A stretch of DNA of 64,000 nucleotides from CAJQQK01 sp963696075. Its GTDB lineage: Bacteria > Pseudomonadota > Alphaproteobacteria > Rhizobiales > Hyphomicrobiaceae. Position numbers and translations under genes: made by a program. Where the stretch lies: positions 310,001 through 374,000 of the forward strand of contig CAVOJD010000029.1 in NCBI GenBank assembly GCA_963696075.1. Reading direction: 5' to 3'. A model generated the notes under the pieces. It made no database searches. It was not told where the DNA came from and saw only the letters and a program-made list of their open reading frames with translations. Shown here one piece after another: positions 27,587-36,436 of this stretch; the first letter of the stretch is position 1; every line of letters starts with the position of its first letter.

Positions 27587-27895
27587 ATGAACTCGATGGT
27601 GCGCGTCGTCACGGCAACCTGCCTCTTCACCGGCTTTGCAGCCTTACCCGCCCAGGCGGAAATCTGCACCCGCCTGCCGCTCTCCGACGTTGCCTTCGGC
27701 AAGGAGGCCTCGACCAACGCCGCCCGCGAAAAACTCCGCGATTATGCGGTCGAGACGCTAAAAAAGCGCGGCTGGTCAGGCACGGGCCGGCTCACGAAAA
27801 GTAATGAAAAGGTCTCGTGCGAGGTCTATCTCAATCTCGGGCCATTGGGCACGGAGTATCAATGCCTGGTGACGGCCACGTTTTGCGGCCGCTAA
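27587..27895 (+). CDS. Small secreted Cys-containing hypothetical protein
   Basis: Exported protein of 102 aa. The signal peptide (VRVVTATCLFTGFAALPAQA) is cleaved before EICTRLPLSDVAFG. The mature part of about 78 aa has four cysteines (CTRL, SCEVYL, YQCLV, FCGR), consistent with two disulfides. ATG 27587 has GGAG 8 nt upstream, located immediately after repeat array A, so the second repeat unit forms the 5' leader. I do not recognise a family. Confidence 0.75.
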   Translation: MNSMVRVVTATCLFTGFAALPAQAEICTRLPLSDVAFGKEASTNAAREKLRDYAVETLKKRGWSGTGRLTKSNEKVSCEVYLNLGPLGTEYQCLVTATFCGR

Positions 27896-28081
27896 CACCG
27901 GCCAATTCTCCACTGAACCCGTTGAGACATTGACGTCAGCGGTCATTCACGGATTGGATATCGGCGCGCATACCAACGCGTAGCCTAGTCATCCTGTCGC
28001 GAATGGTATGAAGTCCAACGCCTGACTGCCGCGCGCACCTTGTTTGCGACCGAACACCGGCAGTCCGCCCGATGGACCGAC

Positions 28082-29596
28082 ATGATCGATGATGCCGTAT
28101 ACAAGGTGACGACGTTCCAGCGCGGAATGATCCTTGTCTTCGTGGCGCTATCGACGATCCTCTATGCGTCCTCGATTCTCATCGTCTCGGCGCTTCTCCC
28201 CCAAATGCAGGGCACCCTCGGCGCAACCCAGGATGAAGTATCCTGGGCGATGACCTTCAATATCGTCGCGACGGCCGTTGTGACCCCGATGACGGGCTGG
28301 ATCTCGGAGCGTTTCGGTCGCCGCAACACGATGGTCTGGGCGTGCTGGATCTTCGCCGCATCGACGTTCCTGTGCGGCACCGCGACGACGCTGGAAGAGC
28401 TCATTTTATGGCGCATCATTCAGGGCATCTCGGGCGCCCCGCTCATTCCGCTCGGCCACACGTTGCTGCTCGATTCAAGCCCGAGCCGCGAACACGGCAA
28501 GGTGTTGGCGATCTACGGCATGGCGAACGTCGTCGGCCCGGTCATCGGTCCCACGATCGGCGGCGAGATATCAGACCTCTATGGTTGGCAATGGGCGTTC
28601 TGGATGATGGTGCCGATCGCCATCCTGACCGCCGTTGGCTTTCGCTTCATTCTGCCGGTTCGCCCCGATCGCGAACGGCCCAGTCTCGATTGGAGCGGGT
28701 TTCTGACGCTGTCCATAGCAGTCGCATGTGCCCAGTTGGTGTTTTCGCGCGGCCAGCGCCTCGACTGGTTCCAGTCTCAAGAGATCGTCGTCGCGACGTT
28801 ATTGGCCTGCATCGCGTTTTATATGTTCGTGGTCCACAGTTTGACCGCCGACCGGCCCTTCGTCCGCCTGAGCCTTTTCAAGGACCGCAACTATGCGCTC
28901 GGCATGGTGCTCGTCTTCTTCTATGGGATGCTGAATTTCGCCCCCGTCGTGCTGCTCCCGCCGCTCTTGCAGAACCACGCCAGCTATACCGATGCTGCGA
29001 TTGGCGCGTTCATTGGTTGGCGGGGCGTCGGCGCGGCGCTGGGGGCGGCCTTTGCGATGCTGACGGGACGGATCGATGCCCGCATCATGATGATGCTCGG
29101 CTTCGCCATGCAGGTCTATGGCGGCTGGGGCATGATGCAATACGATCTCAATGTCAGCCCGTCGTTGTTGGCGTTCAATACGATCCTTCAAGGCATCGGG
29201 ATCGGCATTGCCTGGATACCGATAACCGTCGTCACGTTCGCAACCCTGGCGCCTGAGGCCCGGGGTGAAGGCATGGGCATGTTTCACCTGTTGCGCAACT
29301 TCGGCTCGAGCATCTTCATTTCGGTGGCCGTCGCCGAGATCGTCCGCACGTCGAGTGCCAACTATTCGCGAATGGTGGAGACGGTGTCGCCGTTCAACAA
29401 TGTTTGGTACATGCCATGGGCGACCGGCGCATGGTCGCTGGATACCCATGCTGGAATGGCCAAGTTCGCCGGTGAGATCGGCCGGCAGGCCGCCATGATC
29501 GGCTATATCAATGCCTTCTCGATGTATACGCTGATTGCCTTGGTCGCGATCCCGCTGTGTTTCCTGGCCAGAATACCTCGAGCGAATGCCGGATGA
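28082..29596 (+). CDS. MFS multidrug transporter, DHA2/EmrB-QacA family
   Basis: Proton-driven inner-membrane efflux pump of about 504 aa with 14 predicted helices, the DHA2 layout. The cytoplasmic loop 2-3 motif is GWISERFGRRNTMVWACWIF. Motif C, GMANVVGPVIGPTIGGEI in helix 5, is diagnostic of drug:H+ antiporters. ATG 28082 follows a weak GGAC; a TTG at 28040 would add 14 polar residues. No EmrA-like partner or TetR/MarR regulator is adjacent. Substrate unknown. Confidence 0.9.
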   Translation: MIDDAVYKVTTFQRGMILVFVALSTILYASSILIVSALLPQMQGTLGATQDEVSWAMTFNIVATAVVTPMTGWISERFGRRNTMVWACWIFAASTFLCGTATTLEELILWRIIQGISGAPLIPLGHTLLLDSSPSREHGKVLAIYGMANVVGPVIGPTIGGEISDLYGWQWAFWMMVPIAILTAVGFRFILPVRPDRERPSLDWSGFLTLSIAVACAQLVFSRGQRLDWFQSQEIVVATLLACIAFYMFVVHSLTADRPFVRLSLFKDRNYALGMVLVFFYGMLNFAPVVLLPPLLQNHASYTDAAIGAFIGWRGVGAALGAAFAMLTGRIDARIMMMLGFAMQVYGGWGMMQYDLNVSPSLLAFNTILQGIGIGIAWIPITVVTFATLAPEARGEGMGMFHLLRNFGSSIFISVAVAEIVRTSSANYSRMVETVSPFNNVWYMPWATGAWSLDTHAGMAKFAGEIGRQAAMIGYINAFSMYTLIALVAIPLCFLARIPRANAG

Positions 29597-29720
29597 CGTC
29601 GCGGGCAATTGGCTGCGTTGTGTCTGCGGTTTGATTTTTTGAGCATGCCCTCGACGCCCGCCATCTCGATGATCAGCGCGTAAGGCGCGAACGCCCCGAG
29701 TTCTCAACACAAACAGAAAG

Positions 29721-29745
29721 AAAAAAAGGCCCGCCGAAGCGGGCC
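29721..29745 (-). terminator. Rho-independent terminator of rplM-rpsI
   Basis: GGCCCGC (29728-29734), loop CGAA, GCGGGCC (29739-29745). Read on the minus strand, the stem is followed by seven T (29727-29721), just beyond the rpsI stop at 29776. Confidence 0.88.
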
Positions 29746-29775
29746 TTCCCAAATCTTTGCAGCAGAGGTCGCGTA

Positions 29776-30264
29776 TCAGCGCTTCGAGAACTGGAAGCTG
29801 CGGCGCGCCTTGGCCTTGCCGTACTTCTTACGCTCGACGGTACGGCTGTCGCGGGTCAGGAAGCCGCCCTTTTTCAGCGCGGGCCGAAGTTCCGGCTCGT
29901 AGTAGGTGAGCGCCTTCGAGATGCCGTGGCGCACCGCGCCGGCCTGACCGGAAAGACCGCCGCCCTTGACGGTCGCAATCACGTCGTACTGGTCGAGGCG
30001 TTCCGCCGTCTGCAACGGCTGGCGCAGAAGCATCTGCAATACCGGGCGGGCGAAGTACTTGTCATAGTCTTTGTCGTTGATGACCATGCGCCCGTTGCCG
30101 GGCTTGATCCACACGCGCGCGACAGCGTCCTTACGCTTGCCCGTCGCATAGGCCCGGCCGTACTGGTCAAGCTTCTGCACGTGCACCGGCGCTTCCTGTA
30201 CAATCACGCCTTCCGCTTCGGCCGCTCCGCCGAGCTCTTCGAGGGATTTGATTTCGTCCGCCAT
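29776..30264 (-). CDS. rpsI: 30S ribosomal protein S9 (uS9)
   Basis: Small-subunit head protein that contacts P-site tRNA through its C-terminal tail. The 162-aa protein has the alphaproteobacterial N-terminal extension, then the family signature YGRAYATGKRKDAVARVWI, GGGLSGQAGAVRHGISKAL and the invariant C-terminal KR (RRSFQFSKR). The start overlaps the rplM stop by one base (TAATG), showing translational coupling in an L13-S9 operon. Confidence 0.98.
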   Translation of the reverse strand: MADEIKSLEELGGAAEAEGVIVQEAPVHVQKLDQYGRAYATGKRKDAVARVWIKPGNGRMVINDKDYDKYFARPVLQMLLRQPLQTAERLDQYDVIATVKGGGLSGQAGAVRHGISKALTYYEPELRPALKKGGFLTRDSRTVERKKYGKAKARRSFQFSKR

Positions 30265-30731
30265 TATGCCTGCTCCCTCGTGTTCTTGCGGTTCATGCCC
30301 GCAACATCCAGAACTTCCGGGTTCTGCGCCGCATGGGGATGATCCGTACCCTTATAGATCCGAAGGTTGCCCATGATCTTGCGCCCGAGCGGTCCGCGCG
30401 CGAGCATCCGCTCGACGGCCTTCTCCAGCACGCGCTCGGGGAACTTGCCCTCGATGATCATCTTCGGGCTGCGCTCCTTGATGCCGCCGGGATAGCCCGT
30501 GTGGCGGTAGTAGCGCTTGTCTTCGTATTTCTTGCCCGTGAACACGACCTTGTCGGCATTGATGACGATGATGTTGTCACCCATGTCGACGTGCGGTGTG
30601 TAGCTCGGCTTGTGTTTGCCTTTGAGCCGTGTGGCGATAATGGAGGCGAGGCGGCCGACGACGAGCCCGTCGGCGTCGATCAGCACCCATTTCTTCTCCA
30701 CCTCGGCCGGCTTTGCGACGAAGGTCTTCAT
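30264..30731 (-). CDS. rplM: 50S ribosomal protein L13 (uL13)
   Basis: Early-assembling large-subunit protein. The 155-aa protein begins KTFVAKPAEVEKKWVLIDAD and contains VGRLASIIATRLKGKHKP, DNIIVINADKVVFTGKK, YYRHTGYPGGIKE and the C-terminal KGTDHPHAAQNPEVLDV. AAGGA lies 10 nt before ATG 30731. First gene of the rplM-rpsI operon. Confidence 0.98.
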   Translation of the reverse strand: MKTFVAKPAEVEKKWVLIDADGLVVGRLASIIATRLKGKHKPSYTPHVDMGDNIIVINADKVVFTGKKYEDKRYYRHTGYPGGIKERSPKMIIEGKFPERVLEKAVERMLARGPLGRKIMGNLRIYKGTDHPHAAQNPEVLDVAGMNRKNTREQA

Positions 30732-30889
30732 TGAAAGCGTGTCCTTAAAGCGATTGTCATGATCCGCGCGCAGGTGCGCCGCGTCGTTTGACCCGAAGAG
30801 CAGTGTTTACGGGCATTTCAGGCAATTCGCAATAGCAATTATATGCACAAAATCAATGGATTAAATAATGGGGTATATTGATACCGCTA

Positions 30890-31375
30890 TCATTGGCGAG
30901 TGCTGGGAAGGGCATAGATACAACTCGCCTGGGCAACGAGCTTATCGTCGTCGGCCCCGTATACGCGCGCCTCGCACACCATCTGCCGGCGGCCCTGGCG
31001 CAGGACGGAGACGCGGCACACGAGATCGGCCGGCTCCGGCCGGGCGAGAAAGTTGATCGTGAGCGTCGTCGTGACGGCATCGATGCCAGCCTCTCCGAGT
31101 AGTCCCAGGATGGCGACATAGCTGGTCAGGTCCGCGAGCGTGAACATGGTGGGGCCGGAGATCGTGCCGCCGGGCCGCTTGAAGCGTTGGTCGAACGCCA
31201 GGCGCACGTCGGCATGCCCGCCATCCGCCCGCAGAATGGTGATCTCGCCGATGTGGTCGCGCACCTCCGGGAAATGAACATCGAGCAGCCGCGCAACCGT
31301 TTCCGGCGACCCGGTCCACCCCCCCGGTTCGTGCCGGTTTGCCGCCTTTGCACTATTTGCGTTCTCGCTCATCAT
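30890..31375 (-). CDS. PaaI-family hotdog-fold thioesterase
   Basis: Acyl-CoA thioesterase of 161 aa, probably hydrolysing medium-chain or aryl-CoA esters. Hotdog features are the central-helix motif GGTISGPTMFTLADLTSYVA, with the substrate-binding Gly/Pro and Asp, and a downstream strand TTTLTINFLARPEPADLVCR. AAGG lies 5 nt before ATG 31375 (a second ATG follows directly). Placement upstream of rplM on the same strand, and close to an enoyl-CoA hydratase and a CoA-binding protein, is common in Rhizobiales and suggests acyl-CoA housekeeping. Confidence 0.88.
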   Translation of the reverse strand: MMSENANSAKAANRHEPGGWTGSPETVARLLDVHFPEVRDHIGEITILRADGGHADVRLAFDQRFKRPGGTISGPTMFTLADLTSYVAILGLLGEAGIDAVTTTLTINFLARPEPADLVCRVSVLRQGRRQMVCEARVYGADDDKLVAQASCIYALPSTRQ

Positions 31376-31497
31376 TTTTGCCTTGCGTCCGCCGCACTTC
31401 GCTGATCATAGGCGCTATCCGGCACAATTGGGCCCGTGCACCTAACCGCACCGGGGAGAGGCCGGACTTTATCGTTGCCTGAGAGGAGAGCAATCCG

Positions 31498-32052
31498 ATG
31501 CAACGCATGAAAACGGGTTTTAGAAACCTTGGTGTGTTGTTTGCAATTATTTTGGCCGTCGCCATGAGCGCCCCGCTGGCTTTCGCCCAGCAGTCGACCA
31601 ATGAGCAGGCGGAGGTGGAGAATTTCGAGCAGGTTCAGCTGACTGACGCCCAGGTGAAAGGCTACATCGCCGCTGCACCAAAGCTCACGGAACTGTTCGA
31701 CCGGATGGACCGCGCCGAGAACAATCCCGACCCTAAACTGGACGCGGAACTAGAGACCACGGCCAAGAAGCATGGCTTCAAGAGCTATGACGAGTTGGAA
31801 ACGGTCGGCTCGAACATCAGCTTCGTGCTGTCGGGGATCAACGAAGAAGACGGCACGTTCCGCGAACCTCTCGAAATTCTTCAAGAGGAACTCGCCGCCG
31901 TCGAAGCCGACGCCAGCATTGCAGCCGAGGAGAAGCAGCAGCTTGTCGCCTCCATCAAGGAATCGATTACGCTGACACCGAAACTGAAATTTCCCGACAA
32001 CGTGAAGGTCGTGAAAGGCAATCTGAAGGAACTGACAGAGTTGTTTCAGTGA
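31498..32052 (+). CDS. Secreted helical hypothetical protein
   Basis: Exported protein of 184 aa. The signal peptide contains VLFAIILAVAMSAPLAFAQQ. The mature protein is acidic and helical, with repeated Asp/Glu/Lys segments such as LTDAQVKGYIAAAPKLTELF and EEKQQLVASIKESITL. The pattern resembles small periplasmic proteins of unknown function (DUF4168-like in feel, not proven). ATG 31498 is preceded by GAGAGGAG. A strong terminator follows 37 nt after the stop, so it is probably monocistronic. Confidence 0.78.
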   Translation: MQRMKTGFRNLGVLFAIILAVAMSAPLAFAQQSTNEQAEVENFEQVQLTDAQVKGYIAAAPKLTELFDRMDRAENNPDPKLDAELETTAKKHGFKSYDELETVGSNISFVLSGINEEDGTFREPLEILQEELAAVEADASIAAEEKQQLVASIKESITLTPKLKFPDNVKVVKGNLKELTELFQ

Positions 32053-32088
32053 TCACGTTGGCCTGCCTTGTGTGATCGCTTACAGTGC

Positions 32089-32117
32089 GCCGGCGGGTAA
32101 CTCCGCCGGCCTTTTTG
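32089..32117 (+). terminator. Rho-independent terminator
   Basis: GCCGGCGG (32089-32096), short loop, CCGCCGGC (32103-32110), then CTTTTTG. It ends the secreted-protein transcript before the enoyl-CoA hydratase gene. Confidence 0.85.
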
Positions 32118-32167
32118 ATTGCTCGATTGAAAGCTTCGGGGCCGCTGCCAGGAAGCTGAGGTGCCAG

Positions 32168-32998
32168 ATGACAGACCAAGCCGAGAAAATCGCAGCCCCC
32201 GCGCCAGCCGACGACTTGCTCACCCTTGCCCGCCAGGACGCTATCGCAGTGGTGACGTTGAACCGGCCCAAGGCGAGAAACGCCCTCTCGCTTGCCATGA
32301 TCGCAGCGCTCCACCGCGCGATCGACGACCTGTCCGGCGATGACACCGTCTCCGTGATCATTCTCAGGGCAGAGGGCCCAGCCTTCTGCGCCGGCCACGA
32401 CCTCAAGGAATTGACCGCTCATCGCAGCGATGACGACCGCGGCCGTGCCTTCTACGAAGAGACGATGCGCCGGTGTGCGGCCATGATGCAGTCGATCGTC
32501 CATTCCCCGAAGCCCGTCATCGCAGCCGTCCACGCCACCGCCACAGCGGCCGGCTGCCAACTGGTCGCGACCTGTGATCTGGCCGTCGCAGCCGACACCG
32601 CCCACTTCGCCACCCCCGGCGTCAACATCGGCCTCTTCTGTTCCTCGCCCATGGTTGCCTTGTCGCGCAACGTCAGCCGCAAGCAGGCCATGGAAATGCT
32701 GCTCCTCGGCGAGATGCTGCCCGCTGACCAGGCGCGCGACTACGGCCTTGTCAACCGGGTCGTCCCATCCGGCGACGTGATGGCGGAGGCAACCAGGATG
32801 GCCGAGACGATCGCGTCCAAGTCGCCGCTCACCGTCGCAATCGGCAAGGAGGCGTTCTACCGCCAGCTTGAGCTCGGACTTGGCGAGGCTTATGACCTGG
32901 CCGCCGATGTCATGGTGCGCAACATGCTCGCGCGCGACGCCGAGGAGGGCATCAACGCCTTCATTGAAAAGCGCACGCCGACCTGGCAGGGCCGCTGA
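32168..32998 (+). CDS. Enoyl-CoA hydratase/isomerase family protein
   Basis: Crotonase-fold enzyme of 276 aa. The first oxyanion-hole segment is APAFCAGHDLKELTAHR and the second AVHATATAAGCQLVATCDLA. The position of the usual second catalytic Glu reads GVNIGLFCSSP, which differs from classical hydratases and matches the ECHDC3-like subgroup with FCSTPAV motifs. ATG 32168 has GAGG 6 nt upstream; a longer frame runs back through the terminator and is not real. The next gene starts one base after the stop. Confidence 0.9.
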   Translation: MTDQAEKIAAPAPADDLLTLARQDAIAVVTLNRPKARNALSLAMIAALHRAIDDLSGDDTVSVIILRAEGPAFCAGHDLKELTAHRSDDDRGRAFYEETMRRCAAMMQSIVHSPKPVIAAVHATATAAGCQLVATCDLAVAADTAHFATPGVNIGLFCSSPMVALSRNVSRKQAMEMLLLGEMLPADQARDYGLVNRVVPSGDVMAEATRMAETIASKSPLTVAIGKEAFYRQLELGLGEAYDLAADVMVRNMLARDAEEGINAFIEKRTPTWQGR

Positions 32999-32999
32999 C

Positions 33000-33452
33000 A
33001 TGGCAGCGACCCGTCCCGTTCCGCAGCATCTTTCTCTCGTGACCCTTGGTGTCGCGGATGTTGCGGCGGCGCGCGCGTTCTATGAGGCGCTGGGCTTGGT
33101 CGCATCCGGCTTCGAGAGCGACGGCATCGCGTTCTTCGACATGAACGGCACGATACTGGCACTCTACGGCAGCGCCGCCCTCGCCGGCGATGCCGGCCTG
33201 CCGCCGGAGGGGGCGGGCTTCCGCGCCGCATCATGCGGCTTCAATGTCGCCAGCGAGGCCGATGTCGACGCCGTCATCGCCCACGCCGAGGCGTGCGGCG
33301 CCCACGTCACGAAGCGGCCTGAGCGGGTGTTCTGGGGCGGGTATTCAGGCTATTTCACCGACCCCGACGGCCACCTCTGGGAGGTGGCCTATAATCCGAT
33401 GATTCCGCTCACCGATGACGGTCGCCTGACCGTGCCGCCACCCAAACCCTGA
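33000..33452 (+). CDS. VOC/glyoxalase-family protein
   Basis: Small metal-dependent or binding protein of 150 aa with one vicinal-oxygen-chelate unit. The first half is LSLVTLGVADVAAARAFYEA and FFDMNGTILALYG; the second half ends with the characteristic GYSGYFTDPDGHLWEVAYNP. Candidate metal ligands are the first His (QHLSLV) and Glu in LWEVAYN. ATG 33000 lies one nt after the upstream stop, so it is co-transcribed with the hydratase. Substrate unknown. Confidence 0.88.
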   Translation: MAATRPVPQHLSLVTLGVADVAAARAFYEALGLVASGFESDGIAFFDMNGTILALYGSAALAGDAGLPPEGAGFRAASCGFNVASEADVDAVIAHAEACGAHVTKRPERVFWGGYSGYFTDPDGHLWEVAYNPMIPLTDDGRLTVPPPKP

Positions 33453-33462
33453 CGGACAGCAC

Positions 33463-33999
33463 ATGATCGATCACACGGCCTACACCGACCAGTATATTTC
33501 CGACATTCTCGAAACGTCGAAGACGGTTGCGATGATCGGCGCCTCGGCCAACACCAATCGCCCGAGCTATTTCGCGATGAAGTACATGTTGGCGAAAGGC
33601 TTCATCGTCCACCCCGTCAACCCCGGCCAGGCGGGCAAGGAGATCCTCGGCCAGACGGTCTATGCCGACCTCACGGACGTGCCCGCGCCGGTCGACATGG
33701 TCGACATTTTCCGCAATTCCGAAGCGGCCGGCGCAATCGTCGACCAGGCCATTGAATTGAAGGACCAGCTCGCCATCAAGGTGGTCTGGATGCAGCTTGG
33801 CGTGCGCAATGAAGAAGCCGCCAGCCGGGCAGAAGCCGCCGGCCTCAAGGTCGTCATGAACCGTTGCCCAAAGATTGAGTACGGCCGCCTCAGCGGTGAA
33901 TTGGGCTGGGCCGGGGTGAACACGCGCAAAATTTCCAACAACCGCGCCCAGTTGGCAGCTTTCGGCGTCCAGGACCACCGCCTGAAACCCCGCAGCTAA
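33463..33999 (+). CDS. CoA-binding domain protein (YccU-like)
   Basis: Protein of 178 aa consisting of a single Rossmann-type CoA-binding domain like that of succinyl-CoA synthetase alpha. Evident are TVAMIGASANTNRPSYFAMK, IVHPVNPGQAGKEILGQ and DIFRNSEAAGAIVDQAIEL, and the conserved C-terminal VMNRCPKIEYGRL. It is third in the operon with the enoyl-CoA hydratase and VOC genes. Biochemical role unknown. Repeat array B lies just downstream. Confidence 0.9.
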   Translation: MIDHTAYTDQYISDILETSKTVAMIGASANTNRPSYFAMKYMLAKGFIVHPVNPGQAGKEILGQTVYADLTDVPAPVDMVDIFRNSEAAGAIVDQAIELKDQLAIKVVWMQLGVRNEEAASRAEAAGLKVVMNRCPKIEYGRLSGELGWAGVNTRKISNNRAQLAAFGVQDHRLKPRS

Positions 34000-34060
34000 A
34001 CCGCCCCTCGTAAACCCAGTCCGCATTCAGCGCGCACCAAACCATCCCCCTCGCCGTCAC

Positions 34061-34370
34061 GCACTCAAACGGCGGCGTCTGCCGTCGGGGAGCGCCTGCG
34101 ACCCGCGCCTTTGGCGCGCCCCCGCGAGCGCCCGGAACAGCCCGTGAGCGCATTCAAAACGGCGGCGTCTGCCGCCGGGGAGCGTCTGCGACTCGCGCCT
34201 TTGGCGCGCCCCCGCGGACGGGGCCCGGGCGCGCGAGCACCCGGAACAGCCCGTGAGCGCATTCAACACGGCGGCGTCTGCCGCCTGGGAGCGCCTGCGA
34301 CCCGCGCCTTTGGCGCGCCCCCGCGGAGGGCCCGGGCGCGCGAACGCCCGGAACAGCCCGTGAGCGCAAA
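34061..34370 (+). repeat. Structured tandem repeat array B (3 units)
   Basis: Units start at about 34069, 34159 and 34268 (periods 90 and 109 nt). Each has a GGCGGCGTCTGCCG palindrome, a GGGAGCG-like box, TGCGACCCG (TGCGACTCG in unit 2), hairpin 1 (GCGCC ttt GGCGC), GCCCCCGCGG (CCCCCGCGAG in unit 1), a second GC-rich stem (CCCGGGCGCGCG in units 2 and 3, reduced in unit 1), CCGGAACAGCCCGTGAGCGC and an A-rich end. The array fills the convergent gap between the CoA-binding gene and the small Gly-rich gene. Confidence 0.85.
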
Positions 34371-34372
34371 AA

Positions 34373-34660
34373 CTACATAAACCGCTTGAGGATTCCCCAT
34401 AGCAGGCCAAGCCCGGCGCCGCCGGCGCCGCCACCCAGTAGCCCGCCGATGATCGGCTCGAGGCCACTGCCGATCATGGGGCCGACGATTGGGCCCCAGG
34501 TCGGCCCGAGCAGATAGCTGCCGATAATGCCACCGATGATGCCGACCATAGAGTTGGAGCCGACCCCGGTCGCGCGACCGCCGGCAAGCTTACCAAGAAT
34601 GTTGCCCCCAAGAAGCCCGCCGAGACCACCGCTGGCGAGCGGAATGAGTTGTTCGATCAT
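34373..34660 (-). CDS. Small Gly-rich hydrophobic protein
   Basis: Protein of 95 aa with about a third Gly, arranged in glycine-zipper-like runs: LIPLASGGLGGLLGGNILG, MVGIIGGIIGSYLLGPTWG, MIGSGLEPIIGGLLGGGAGG. It ends WGILKRFM. No charged domain or signal peptidase site is evident. ATG 34660 is preceded by GGGGAAG at 7 nt, a good ribosome site, so it is probably expressed. The composition suggests a membrane-inserting or oligomerising peptide; function not recognised. Its stop codon abuts repeat array B. Confidence 0.65.
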   Translation of the reverse strand: MIEQLIPLASGGLGGLLGGNILGKLAGGRATGVGSNSMVGIIGGIIGSYLLGPTWGPIVGPMIGSGLEPIIGGLLGGGAGGAGLGLLWGILKRFM

Positions 34661-35143
34661 TTTCTGTCTTCCCCATTGCGCTTTCCGCGCAGTTGGCTGT
34701 TATGCGCCGTGGAGGGCTGACGCGAATGTTCCATCCATCCGTCCACTGGCGAGCGGGCGAAAGATACACGAGAAGTCAGCACGGTTGATGACATAATTCG
34801 GCTCTGTACAGAGGGTGGATTGGCCGCTGGGGCAGGCAGCATGGCAGGACTGCGCACTCCAGTCTAAACGTCTGAAACAGCCGTGTTTTTGCATGCGGCG
34901 CCGACGCCTCACACGTCTGGATTGTTCAAATTGCGAGGACACGTACGCTGCCGAGGCCGCATTGTTTGTTGCCACCCCGCCACAGTCCTGATAGGCGACA
35001 TGCACCTTTGTTTGGGCTGCGGCCTACCGGCATTTTGAACGGGCCCGCTGGCGCGCATTTCACAGCGCTGCCGCGCCCGAATGAGCCGACACCGGACCCA
35101 ATTCGCCCGTGCCAACCAGATAGTCTATTGGAGCGCCTGAGAG
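34661..35143. other. Divergent intergenic region upstream of metY
   Basis: 483 bases without a supportable gene between the divergent Gly-rich gene and metY. I looked for SAM-II and SAM/SAH riboswitch cores, which often precede alphaproteobacterial methionine genes, and did not find them. Only short Arg/Cys-rich frames are present. Confidence 0.4.
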
Positions 35144-36436
35144 ATGACCGACCAACCCAAGTCCCCGCACTTCGACACGCTTGCCGTCCATGCCGGCGCG
35201 GCGCCTGATCCCTCGACCGGCGCCCGCATAACGCCGATCTATCAAACGTCGAGCTTCGTCTTCAACGATGCCGATCATGCCGCCGCATTGTTTGGCCTGG
35301 AAGCCTTCGGAAACATCTATACCCGCATCATGAACCCGACCCAGGCGGTGCTCGAGTCGCGCATTGCAGCCCTCGAAGGCGGCACCGCGGCGCTGGCCGT
35401 TGCCTCGGGCCACGCGGCCGAGTTCCTCACCTTCCACACGCTGATGGAGCCGGGCGATGAGTTCATCGCCGGCCGTCAGCTCTACGGCGGCTCCGTCAAC
35501 CAGTTCAATCACGCCTACAAGAAGTTCGATTGGAACGTGGTCTGGGCTGATGCAACCGACCCCGCGAGCTTCGAAGCGGCGGTAACGGACAAGACCCGCG
35601 CCATCTTCATCGAGAGCGTCGCCAATCCTGGCGGCGCGATTATCGATATTCCCGCCATCGCCGCCGTCGCCAAGAAAGCCGGCGTGCCCTTGATCGTCGA
35701 CAACACCATGGCGACGCCCTACCTGTGCCGCCCCTTCGAGCATGGCGCTGATATCGTCATTCACTCGCTGACCAAGTTCATCGGCGGTCACGGCAACTCG
35801 ATCGGCGGCATCATCGTCGATGGGGGATCGTTCGACTGGCTGGGCGCCAAGCACCGCTACGCCACCATGGTCGAGCCCAACGCGTCGTATAACGGGTTGG
35901 TACTGGCTGAGACGTTCGGCGACTTCGCCTTCGCGATTGCCTGCCGTGTTCTGGGCCTGCGCGACACCGGCCCCGCGATCGCACCGATGAATGCTTTTCT
36001 GATCCTCAACGGCGTCGAGACGCTGGCCCTGCGCATGGCACGTCATTGCGAGAACGCGCTCGCCGTCGCCGAATATCTCAAGGGCCACGATAAGGTCTCG
36101 TGGGTGAACTATTCGGGCCTGCCCGACAGCCCTTATTACGAACTCCACAAAAAGCTCTGCCCGAAGGGAGCCGGCGCAGTCTTCACCTTCGGTCTCAAGG
36201 GCGGCTATGACGCCGGCGTCAAGTTTGTGGAATCGCTCGAGTTGTTCTCCCATCTCGCCAACATCGGCGACACCCGCAGCCTCGTCATTCACCCCGCCTC
36301 GACAACTCACCGCCAGCTCACCGACGACGAGCGCGTCAAAGCGGGCGCCGGCCCCGACGTCGTTCGCCTCTCGATTGGCATCGAGGACAAGTCAGACATC
36401 ATCGCTGACATCGAACAGGCCCTCGCCAAGGCCTGA
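35144..36436 (+). CDS. metY: O-acetylhomoserine sulfhydrylase (Cys/Met metabolism PLP enzyme)
   Basis: PLP enzyme of 430 aa that makes homocysteine from O-acetylhomoserine and sulfide. Family marks are HFDTLAVHAGAAPDPSTGAR, TPIYQTSSFVF, IYTRIMNPTQAVLE, SGHAAEFLTFHTLMEPGDE, the PLP-contacting VDNTMATPYLCRPFEHGADI and the Schiff-base Lys in VIHSLTKFIGGHG (about residue 210). It ends with HPASTTHRQLTDDER and RLSIGIEDKSDIIADIEQA. The length (about 430) favours MetY over the shorter MetZ/MetC (about 390). A GC hairpin and repeat array C follow. Confidence 0.95.
   Translation: MTDQPKSPHFDTLAVHAGAAPDPSTGARITPIYQTSSFVFNDADHAAALFGLEAFGNIYTRIMNPTQAVLESRIAALEGGTAALAVASGHAAEFLTFHTLMEPGDEFIAGRQLYGGSVNQFNHAYKKFDWNVVWADATDPASFEAAVTDKTRAIFIESVANPGGAIIDIPAIAAVAKKAGVPLIVDNTMATPYLCRPFEHGADIVIHSLTKFIGGHGNSIGGIIVDGGSFDWLGAKHRYATMVEPNASYNGLVLAETFGDFAFAIACRVLGLRDTGPAIAPMNAFLILNGVETLALRMARHCENALAVAEYLKGHDKVSWVNYSGLPDSPYYELHKKLCPKGAGAVFTFGLKGGYDAGVKFVESLELFSHLANIGDTRSLVIHPASTTHRQLTDDERVKAGAGPDVVRLSIGIEDKSDIIADIEQALAKA

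Noticed and set aside
34111..34380. Arg/Ala-rich ORFs across repeat arrays B and C
   Set aside because: They translate the structured repeats in several frames on both strands, with no ribosome sites; artefacts of the repeats.
34661..35143. SAM riboswitch upstream of metY
   Set aside because: Neither the SAM-II nor the SAM/SAH conserved core could be found by eye on the plus strand.
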